NCBI GenBank assembly: GCA_002989075.1 | Contig: PSQN01000007.1 | Span: 1,368,206-1,432,205 of the forward strand | Direction: 5' to 3' | Length of the DNA: 64,000 nucleotides | Source of the DNA: Arthonia radiata | Taxonomy: Eukaryota > Ascomycota > Arthoniomycetes > Arthoniales > Arthoniaceae | Shown here: positions 55,984 through 64,000 of the stretch, piece after piece | Position numbering within the stretch: position 1 is the first letter of the stretch | Layout of the letters: the number at the start of each line of letters is the position of its first letter | Made by a program: the position numbers and the translations under genes | The notes under the pieces: generated by a model | Told to the model about the DNA's origin: nothing | The model's database searches: none | The model's input: the letters and a program-made list of their open reading frames with translations, nothing else

Positions 55984-58487
55984 ATGGCAGTCCGAACCTT
56001 TACAGCACCCTCCACCACACTCAACGGCACCGTTGTCATCGCCCTAGCAATGGAGCATCAGCAGCAAGCAAATGGCGTCAGCGACAAAGGACGTTCTATG
56101 GAGGGTGCCTCCAATGCCACCATGTCGTTGCCGTCGGACGCTCGCAATCCTTTAGCATCACATCATCCGGATCGTAGCAAGCCAGGCGTGACGTTTGCCG
56201 CACAAGAAAGCTTACCAAAATTGCCTATTCCGGATCTTGATGACACTTGCAAGAGATACCTTGAGGCATTAGAACCTCTCCAAACACATAGAGAGCAACG
56301 AGATACAGAAAGAGCCGTTCGAGAGTTCCAGAAGCACGAAGGCCCAGATCTACAAGAGAAGCTGAAGGAGTATGCAACGGGGAAGAGCAGCTACATTGAG
56401 CAGTTTTGTACGTCGCAGGTCTTCTGTCTTATCACGTACAAGCTAATTTAGTAATAGGGTACGACTCATACTTGAATTTTGACAACCCAGTAGTGCTAAA
56501 CTTGAACCCGTTCTTTCTTCTTGAAGATGACCCAACGCCAGCACGAAACAATCAAGTCACGCGCGCAGCATCTCTTGTCATATCGTCACTATGTTTCGTT
56601 CGGGCTGTAAGAAAGGAGGAGCTGCCCCCAGATATGGTCCGCAAACAGCCCCTTTGCATGTATCAATACTCCCGCCTTTTTGGCACCGCGCGGATACCGA
56701 CAGAGAATGGCTGTCAGATCGCTCAAGACCCCACCTCGAGACACATTGTCGTCCTCGTTCGCGGTCAGTTCTATTGGTTCGACACGCTAGATGACAATAA
56801 TGACCTTATCATGACGGAGCATGATGTCGCCAAGAACCTTGAAGCGATCGTCCACGACGCCCAGCAAACACATATTCAGGAGGCTGCTCGTGGCGCTATC
56901 GGCGTCCTTAGCACGGAGAACCGCAAGATTTGGTCCAGCCTCCGCGATGTCATCTCCCGTGAGGAGGGCTCCAACAATGCCGAATGTCTCAACATCGTCG
57001 ACTCAAGCTTGTTCATCGTTTGTTTGGATCATATGGAACCTGCTGACTCGTCGCATCTGTCAATGAATATGCTTTGCGGTACATCAGAGGTCGACCGCGG
57101 TGTCCAGATCGGCACATGTACCAACCGCTGGTATGACAAGATGCAGATTATAGTCTGCACGAATGGTAGTGCTGGTATCAACTTCGAACATACTGGTGTC
57201 GACGGACACACAGTCCTACGCTTCGCATCTGATGTCTACACCGACACTATTCTGCGCTTTGCCAAGTCCATCAATGGTCAAGCACCATCTCTCTGGGCAT
57301 CTACCTCTCCTGACCCTTCAAAGCGCGATCCCAACTCCTTCGGTCCTGTCTCATTGACGCCTCACAAGCTCGAATGGGACATGATCCCCGAACTCACCAC
57401 TGCACTTCGCTTCGCCGAGACACGTCTCGCAGACCTGATCCAGCAAAACGAGTTCCAAACTCTTGAGTTCGGCGCCTATGGCAAGAACTTCATCACCTCT
57501 GCAGGCTTCTCGCCAGACGCCTTCGTACAAATGGCCTTCCAAGCCGCGTACTACGGCCTGTACGGGCGCATGGAGTGTGTCTACGAGCCAGCTATGACCA
57601 AGATCTACTACCACGGCCGCACCGAGGCCATTCGCGCCGTCACCAAGGAGTCCTCAGAATTTGTCCGCACCTTCTGGGCCGACAACCCCGCGACCAAGAA
57701 GATCGACGCTCTCCGCAAAGCCGCAGCTAAGCACACTGACATCACCAAACAGTGCAGTCAAGCGCAAGGCCAGGATCGACATCTCTACGCTCTCTACTCC
57801 GTCTGGCAAAGAAGCCTTGATGCTAACAACTCTATCCAATCGTTCTCGGATACCAGCCAGCCACAGTCGGAAGAAGCGTCTGTTGCGTCGCCCACGCGCT
57901 CAAGCTCCAGCAGAGAGAGGGAGCAGAACCAGCATATGCCCGCCCTCTTCGCTGATGCGGGTTACGACAAACTCAACAACACCGTCCTTTCTACTTCCAA
58001 CTGCGGCAACCCCGCGCTCCGTCATTTTGGTTTCGGACCCACTTCCGGCGACGGCTTCGGCATCGGCTACATTATCAAAGACGGCGGGATCTTCATCTGC
58101 GCGTCCTCCAAGCACAGGCAAACACGTCGTTTCGTCGAAGCCATTGAGGCGTACTTCCTCGAGGTGCGGAAGCTACTCAAGCAGACGCAACGACGCGGGA
58201 CGAGCGCAGATAAGCAGGCGAGTCGTGCACGGGAGGCCGAGGACAAGGCGGATAAGAAGGGTGCGAGAGCCAAGAGTCGGGGTAAGGTGGTGCAGGTTGA
58301 TGGGGTGGGAGGGACGAGGAAGGAGGATAGTATGAGTGATGTGGAGACGGATGATGGGCTGGGTGGGTATGGGTTCTTTGATGCGGGGATGCTTTTGAAG
58401 AGTTTGGAGAGGAGTGAGACGGATAGGGGTGGGGAAGAGAGGAGGAATGCGCATGTGGGGCGGAAGTTGAGGTTGTTGGAGGGTTGA
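55984..58487 (+). CDS. Carnitine O-acetyltransferase (choline/carnitine acyltransferase family)
   Basis: Transfers acetyl groups between CoA and carnitine for acetyl shuttling during growth on fatty acids or acetate. 817 aa, exons 55984-56407 and 56458-58487, 50-nt intron (donor GTACGT, CTAAT branch, acceptor TAG). Family marks: LPKLPIPDLDDTCKRYLEAL at the start of the domain; PVVLNLNPFFLL; GQFYWFD; the catalytic His in NFEHTGVDGHTVLRF; and the STSNCGNPALRHFGFGPTSG block with GYIIKDGGIF near the end. The enzyme part ends near residue 715. A 100-residue charged tail follows, rich in A, K, E and R (KQASRAREAEDKADKKG). The fungal Yat1/Yat2/FacC-type cytosolic enzymes are the closest match I can name, rather than Cat2 with its peroxisomal tail. 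ATG 56050 is a possible internal start. Confidence 0.88.
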
Positions 58488-58656
58488 TGCGTTAGAGGCG
58501 AGAGTGCATCTGAGGAATCGGTTTGAGGAGTAGGCGGATTTAGACACAGACCGTCTTTGTTGCCTTTGGGTGGCACGTTGGAATACTACATATATACAGT
58601 CATACATACTATACACACGTTACCACGATCGTCTTATCGTTACAATTTCCAAGCCT

Positions 58657-60591
58657 CTATGAGCTGCAGCTACACTGCATCGCCCGATTATACCGCGGGA
58701 CATCGCCGCACCACCTCTCCTCATCCTCATGTCCCTCCCACTTCTCCTCAAACGGATGCAACGACATACTCATAATGCGCTCCAGCACATCCCGCTCGCC
58801 CTTCTTTTCCACGCGATTGATCAGCTCATCCAGAACCCAACTCTTGGGAGTAAACCTCGGATTCACCTTCTTCATCTCCGCACTTCTTTGCCGATCCGCC
58901 TCCTCGCTTTCACCCCAATCCTCGACAACTCTTGCGCGCCACCGCTCCAACCATTTCCCCAACCTTGTCCGCGCACTCTCGTCGTTCTCACCCACGCCAG
59001 TCACGCCCTCACTGTGGAAGAAAAGCCCCGCTACCTTCTTCCTCTGCTCCTCCGTCTCTAAGTTACTAACCTTGAACTCACATAGCTTCCTAAAACACTG
59101 ATTGAAATCTAGCTGCACCGCTTCAAGCGTATCCAACCACTCCGAGAACAGACTTTCAAAGTCTTCTTGCTTCTGGTTCTTCAAACCAAACCTGGCCGTC
59201 ATTCCCCGTTTATACTCCGCTATGAACACAGCCCTGTACTCCTGTCCCGCACGATCAATGACGCTCTCAGCCCTCTTGATCAAGCCCGGCGCGTCGTCCT
59301 CGCTCACGCCCTTCTCAATGAACGTCTCGTCATCCACACTTTTGCCTGCGCCGATGAGCTCGCCGAGGTCCTCGCCTAGCCTGACGAGATTCCACCAGAT
59401 GATGCTCGGTTGATTTCGATAGGAATAGCGTGACATATGATCATCGTGATTTGGCGTATAATCGGGATCAAAGTTGTCCATAAACGCAAACGGGCCGTAG
59501 TCGATGCTTAGCCCGTAGATCGACGTGTTATCAGTGTTTAGCACGCCGTTCATGAAACCGTAGGTCTGCCATTTCGCGACCGTCACCGCGTTGCGCCGCA
59601 CGATCTCCCGATAGAGCCGGGCGAAGCGGTTTTCTTCGTTTCCTTCGGGGCCCTGCAGATCCATCTCCGGGACGTCACGTGTGACTTCGAGGGGCTCCGT
59701 GGATGTCTCAGTGATAGACTCACTGGCCACGCGGCCAGGCAGGGCAGCCCACCCACCCAAAACGTGCTCCGCAGCATACGCAGCCGTCAGCCTCATCTCC
59801 TTCCTATACCCCCGCGACCGCATCAAATCAAACGTGCCAATACGCAACCAACTCTCCGCGAACCGCGCAACAATCGCCCCAGGTTCCATCCGCTCACGGC
59901 GGACCTGCGTCTTCGGCAGCAGCGTCAGGCTCAGCGCGCGCGTCGTCGGTATACCCAGCGCGTTCAGCGCCTCGCTGACGACGTACTCGCGTAGACTACT
60001 TCTTAGCACTGCCTTCCCGTCCGCGAAGCGACTGTACGGTGTCCGGCCTGCGCCTTTAAGCTGGAGCTCGTACCGTTTCTTCGTCTTGGGGTTCGTGGTC
60101 TCAAAGAGCGAGATGGCGCGCCCGTCGCCGAGTTGGGCGGCCCACGACCCGAATTGGAAACCGCCGTAGCATTGCGCCCACGGGTATATGCCTTCTTCTT
60201 TCCGTTCGTCCCAGGTGAGGAGTTTATTGCCGGAGACGGTGTCTTTGAAATCTTGGGTGTCGGGGTCGGTGGGGGCGATACCAAGGTCGTGGAGCGCGGC
60301 GGGGGAGACGGAGAGGAGTTCGGGGGAGTCGTTGGGTTCGGGGCGGACGTACGTGAAGAGGGCGTTTTTCACGAGTTTGGGTCCGATTTGGCTGCGGGGA
60401 GCGTTGTGGGAGGAGGTGGGTGTGGGGAAATCGGGGTCGGCGGGGAGATGGCCGGTGAAGGTTGAGGATTTGGGGATGTCGCGGATGGGCTGGCCGGAGG
60501 TGGTATGCAGGCCATTGGACTGGCCGTTGGTGAGGTGGGATGACATTTGGGAGAGGCGGGAGAGCATGCGGCCGCGGAGGCGTGGGAGCAT
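58657..60591 (-). CDS. FMP40: SelO pseudokinase-fold protein adenylyltransferase, mitochondrial
   Basis: SelO/Fmp40 AMPylates proteins in mitochondria and protects against oxidative stress. 644 aa, intronless. The start at ATG 60591 gives an arginine-rich presequence, MLPRLRGRMLSRLSQM; the open frame further upstream begins with GTG. Family motifs in order: YGGFQFGSWAAQLGDGRA, ELQLKGAGRTPYSRFADG, VLRSSLREYVVSEA (about residues 210-225, the Lys/Arg/Glu ATP-site segment), TYGFMNGVLNTDNTSIYG with the HxGVxNTDN-like catalytic region, and IDYGPFAFMD (metal-binding DYGP). The C-terminus ends MQCSCSS, where animal and some bacterial SelO have a selenocysteine. Here Cys stands in that place, as in other fungi. 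Convergent with the carnitine acyltransferase gene, 169 bp apart. Confidence 0.92.
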   Translation of the reverse strand: MLPRLRGRMLSRLSQMSSHLTNGQSNGLHTTSGQPIRDIPKSSTFTGHLPADPDFPTPTSSHNAPRSQIGPKLVKNALFTYVRPEPNDSPELLSVSPAALHDLGIAPTDPDTQDFKDTVSGNKLLTWDERKEEGIYPWAQCYGGFQFGSWAAQLGDGRAISLFETTNPKTKKRYELQLKGAGRTPYSRFADGKAVLRSSLREYVVSEALNALGIPTTRALSLTLLPKTQVRRERMEPGAIVARFAESWLRIGTFDLMRSRGYRKEMRLTAAYAAEHVLGGWAALPGRVASESITETSTEPLEVTRDVPEMDLQGPEGNEENRFARLYREIVRRNAVTVAKWQTYGFMNGVLNTDNTSIYGLSIDYGPFAFMDNFDPDYTPNHDDHMSRYSYRNQPSIIWWNLVRLGEDLGELIGAGKSVDDETFIEKGVSEDDAPGLIKRAESVIDRAGQEYRAVFIAEYKRGMTARFGLKNQKQEDFESLFSEWLDTLEAVQLDFNQCFRKLCEFKVSNLETEEQRKKVAGLFFHSEGVTGVGENDESARTRLGKWLERWRARVVEDWGESEEADRQRSAEMKKVNPRFTPKSWVLDELINRVEKKGERDVLERIMSMSLHPFEEKWEGHEDEERWCGDVPRYNRAMQCSCSS

Positions 60592-61061
60592 ATAACAGGC
60601 GTTGATATGGAGGCCAAGCGTGGTCAGAACCACTTGGGATAGCTTTAGCTGGCCGCAACGTTCGTTGTTTGAATTTGTTTCTTCTCATGCGAAATACTCT
60701 TTAAATGACGCGACGGAATGGCTGTGATGACGTCACTGGGATGCGTGTCGTCCGAGGCAGGACTTCTCTTCCCCGTCGTGTTTCCTTTTTTATTTATCGC
60801 GGGACCACCCATGAACGTTGCAATAAGCCCTTGCTAGCCTGATCGCAATATTCTGCGATGTTTACATAGCTCACTTCAAGTTGCTCACACAACGATGTAA
60901 AGCAGTGATGCCGAGCTAAAGCGTGTGTTGAGATAGAGAGCTCTCCTCCTACAGGTTCCGCTGCAAGCGGATAGATTGCGCCAATGTTTCGTAACTTATT
61001 CTGGCATACAGTGTGTTGACGAGGTCGAATTCTCCGCCAGATTGTCTTTGGCGCCGGCACC
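60592..61061. promoter_or_regulatory. Divergent promoter region, SelO / F-box protein
   Basis: 470 bp between divergent starts, containing a perfect TGACGTCA at 60728-60735. No other motif is clear. Confidence 0.4.
60728..60735. promoter_or_regulatory. CRE-like TGACGTCA palindrome
   Basis: A perfect ATF/CREB octamer 137 bp upstream of the SelO ATG. bZIP factors of the Atf1 type bind such sites in oxidative and osmotic stress, which would suit SelO. Occupancy is inferred. Confidence 0.45.
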
Positions 61062-62805
61062 ATGCTTGGGAAGTTGAACAAACTTCCACGAGAAGTACTT
61101 GACATCATACTTGAGAGGGCTGATCACGGATGCCTTGCAAATTTATCACTTACTTCGAAGCTGCTGCAACAGCTGTGTCGACAATATCTGTATGGCAAGA
61201 TTGTGTGGAACTATGATCGCGACCCGGACCTGCGCTTGGATTGGCTTTATCGAACGCTACGCGAGCGGCCAGATCTAGCAGCGTTGACGACCGCATTCAG
61301 TCTTCATGGCAGCAACGTCAGGTCCTTACAATGCCGCACGGGTGAAGATGAAGATGGTTCTGAGGTCCGATTTTCTATAGAACGTCGGGTCGCGGCTTCA
61401 AGTTTCAGTCACTGCTATCCAGATGCTCTTGAATACATACAGAGATCTTTGCTCTTGACTTTCGGCGGGACCGACGATTTCGCAGAGGAATATGCACTGG
61501 ACCTGTTAGAGGAATCAGAAGGGTTTCGCGCGCACGATCTTCTCACGTCCATGATTGTGGGCCGCCTTCCTAATCTTGAGAGATTACACATTGGCTACAA
61601 ACTAATACCCTGGGATACTTATGATGTGACAGTCAATGAAGCCCTGCAAAGCTTGGCCAGAACACCCGGAAAAGTGGTCTGCTCGAAACTTGCCAAAGTG
61701 CGGCACTTGAGTTTGTCCCACGACTTCGAGTTCTGCGAGTCTGTAGGAAAAACGAACTTCACACCGTGGCAGGCAGTTTCTCAGACAGCACTATGTGGTC
61801 AAGACTTGCTAGCTTTCCTTTTCTCAATGAGGCTGCAATCCTTGACAGTGATGGTTGTTGTCTCGAATTGCGGAGATCCATTCTGGCGGCATGTAACCTC
61901 ATGTTGTCCAACGTTGACTGATCTTGTACTTCGGCATAGTCAGCTCGACGAGTCCGACCTTGGCAATATTTTGAGATGTACACCAAAGCTTAGACGGCTA
62001 CGCTGTGATGTCTTCAAAAGCGATGGCGTTGCGGATGAACAGACTGGTGAGTCGCAGACCGAAGCGTTTGATTATGAACGCTTTCTGGCATCGTTGCTCG
62101 AAGTCCGGGACACCCTCGAGTCGTTAGAGCTGAGCTTAATTTGCCTCGAAATGCTGGAGAGCGAAGGTAAGCCTGTAGTTGATCCTGGTACACCCCCTCG
62201 ATCGATCCACTTCCGACGTCTTGAGTTCCTGCCTGCTATTTTCCGCGTTGGCGAAATTCCAGAACACTAAAGGCTTCCCAGAGAATACGCATATCAACCG
62301 TCCGAAGTTTTTGAGCATCAATGGGGTCTTTGGAGAACTCTCAGCTCTTACCCACCTTCGACACCTGGAGATACCCTCGGTGCTTCTTGGCGGCTGGCTA
62401 CTGAATGATGACAAAGATGAACACGCTTTGACACACGTCCTGAAGCTTCATCACTCTAGACATTTGCGATATTTTCGCTTATTACCGCGCAATCTCGAAA
62501 CACTAACAGTCCGCGATGATCTCTGGAAGCTCAACGAATCTCTCGTTAGCGATAGGAGATACTGCATCTACAGATGGCTCTACTTCCTACTGGCAGACGG
62601 CTGTTACAAGAATGTTCTGCCTCAACTCAAAAGCATCACGATCGTCAAGAATGAGGTTATAGCAGCACAGCCACCACCGTTCCGTCCACTATGCTCCTGC
62701 AATGAGGAGCATGAATGTCGAAAGAACCTGTTGACCTTCTGCAAAGCTGAGAGACTGGGATGCACGTTTATTGAGCGGAAAAGCCAGAGCGATGCGTTTC
62801 TTTGA
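61062..62805 (+). CDS. F-box protein (545 aa), distinct from the tandem family
   Basis: Predicted SCF adaptor. The N-terminus KLNKLPREVLDIILERADHG followed by LANLSLTSKLLQQLCRQYLYG is a good F-box. The remainder has irregular leucine-rich segments, such as LVLRHSQLDESDLGNILRCTPKLRRLRC and LESLELSLICLEML, compatible with degenerate LRRs. Exons are 61062-62166 and 62273-62805. The intron of 106 nt has donor GTAAGC and an acceptor in ACTAAAG; the frame is kept (EG|FPENTH). Without splicing the frame would stop at 62268. The C-terminal exon carries a small cysteine cluster (CSCNEEHEC) that could bind metal. It shares only the F-box idea with the three paralogs at 11.9-18.3 kb and not their sequence landmarks. 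Substrate unknown. Confidence 0.75.
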
Positions 62806-63113
62806 AGTTTTGACCGCTGAATAGCTGCCTAATGCAGCCATTGTTATACAAGTCAGGGTAAGAGGCCAAACCAACATAACAGGTGTGTCGAGCGCAAATG
62901 TAAGAGTGGTTTCATCTTTGGAAAGGCCGCATAAATAGCAAGGAGCTGCTGTGGTACGTTTTTTCTAAAGACGGAGCTCGTCCTTGGCGCAGGCTCTGCT
63001 GCCGGTCCTGGGCCTACGAGGCCTAGCAGTCTAACCTGACAAAAACAGTAGAGGCAAATTCTGTGACCCACTATTCTCTCTGCGTCTGGCGTACTGCATA
63101 GCAACAAGTTTCT
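62806..63113. other. Convergent spacer
   Basis: 308 bp between the F-box and GH62 stop codons. No gene or repeat seen. Confidence 0.4.
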
Positions 63114-64000
63114 CTAACAAGCCGAGTTCGTCTGTGTAAGCAGCGCAAGCTTCCAAGGCAAGGTGTTGTAATCCCCACCAGCATTGGGATCAAGACCCTG
63201 GTACAGATACCGCAAATTGCACGGGCTGATGCTCATCGTCTGATCCACATTCGTGCGCACCGCCTCTCCATGACTAATATCCCTGGTCCAGGCCGTCCCT
63301 GTGAACTTGACATTATTCGAACGAGCAAACGGATTCGCCTCGGAAGCAGCGAGCTGCGTCCACGACCCAGCGAGGTTTGAAGACGTCCAAGACCGGAAGT
63401 AGCGCTTGCCGTCACTGCCGATCGCTTCGACGATGAGGAGGTACTGGCCGCCACCGACGTTGTACACGTTCGAGGCTTCGAAGAGCGCGTTCTTGTTGGC
63501 GTCGGAGAGTGCGATGACGGTGTTGGACATGCCGTTCGGGAAATTAGCGACCGTCGTCTGCGAGCGGTACAGGTGGCCGTTGTCGTCCGAAGAGAAGAGG
63601 TAGCAGTTGGCGGTGTCGCAGATGGTCCACATGTCGACCCAGTACCCGCTGCCAATGTTCTGCGAAATGATGGCGGGCGTGCTGCTGAAGAAGGTCTTTG
63701 GTGCACTCCAGCCAGCGGGATTGCTGATGTCGCGGTTGGTGGAGTAGGCGGCGTTGCCGTTCTGGTAGACGAGGTACCAGAGGTTCTGAGGGGCGAAGAA
63801 GAAGACCTGGGGAGCAGCTCGGTAGCCGGCGCCAATTGGGGTCTGATCAAGGTATGAGAAGGTGGCGGCATTGGCTTGGTTGAAGTCAGTGAAGCTCAGG
63901 TAGACTAGGTTGTAACCGGCGCTGGTGGCTGTGGAGGCGAAGACGTGGTATTTGCCGTTGTAGAAGACCACGGACGGGTCTTTGAGGGCGGCGATACCTC
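63114..64000 (-). CDS. GH62 alpha-L-arabinofuranosidase, 5' part outside the window
   Basis: Secreted enzyme that removes arabinose side chains from arabinoxylan. The visible 295 residues are the C-terminal catalytic five-bladed propeller. The open frame runs off the right edge, so the signal peptide and N-terminus are missing. Family marks: KDPSVVFYNGKYHVFAS, holding the base Asp; YLVYQNGNAAYSTN; GYWVDMWTICD with the pKa-modulating Asp; ALFEASNVYNV with the acid Glu; and TRDISHGEAVR. The C-terminal Cys residues (SPCNLRYLYQG and a final NSAC) fit the family's disulfide. No intron in the visible part. Any cellulose-binding module at the N-terminus cannot be judged here. Confidence 0.92.
   Translation of the reverse strand, partial: GIAALKDPSVVFYNGKYHVFASTATSAGYNLVYLSFTDFNQANAATFSYLDQTPIGAGYRAAPQVFFFAPQNLWYLVYQNGNAAYSTNRDISNPAGWSAPKTFFSSTPAIISQNIGSGYWVDMWTICDTANCYLFSSDDNGHLYRSQTTVANFPNGMSNTVIALSDANKNALFEASNVYNVGGGQYLLIVEAIGSDGKRYFRSWTSSNLAGSWTQLAASEANPFARSNNVKFTGTAWTRDISHGEAVRTNVDQTMSISPCNLRYLYQGLDPNAGGDYNTLPWKLALLTQTNSAC

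Overview
The window is nuclear DNA of a filamentous ascomycete (Pezizomycotina, probably Dothideomycetes; the class is an inference from the gene set). Genes are compact and lie on both strands. Introns are mostly 45-150 nt with GT(A/G)xGT donors, CTAAC/CTGAC branch sites and AG acceptors. Many products are typical of moulds: an oxalate decarboxylase, a GH62 arabinofuranosidase, a BYS1-like secreted protein, F-box paralogs and an NLR-like NACHT/ankyrin locus. Gene models were built by eye from reading frames plus splice signals; phase agreement across exons is the main check.

Left part (1-29 kb). A small unknown gene and a cytochrome P450 are followed by a hotdog thioesterase divergent from an MFSD10/TETRAN-like transporter. 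Next come mitoribosomal mS33 and UFD1, then a tandem array of three F-box-like paralogs (11.9-18.3 kb). Then an unknown 196-aa protein convergent with an SDR, a PIN4/Cip2-type RNA-binding protein with a long pyrimidine-rich leader, a frame-broken RidA-family gene and a YDL124W-like aldo-keto reductase whose start codon is split by an intron.

Middle part (29-47.5 kb). This is a gene-poor, accessory-looking stretch. It has two MITE-like inverted-repeat elements, a low-complexity Q/G-rich gene and a decayed NACHT-ankyrin-SPRY receptor locus of about 6 kb. It also holds a SAM methyltransferase, an oxalate decarboxylase carrying one apparent frameshift and a secreted BYS1/thaumatin-like protein.

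Right part (47.5-64 kb). This is dense housekeeping DNA: APC15, the SNARE BET1, a conserved unknown membrane-anchored protein, LIN1/CD2BP2 (GYF domain), RAD57, a carnitine acyltransferase, SelO/FMP40 and another F-box protein. A GH62 arabinofuranosidase runs off the right edge. Convergent pairs (APC15/BET1, carnitine acyltransferase/SelO, transporter/mS33) are separated by only 170-400 bp, whereas the middle block has multi-kilobase gaps.

No tRNA, rRNA, CRISPR array or autonomous transposon was recognised.
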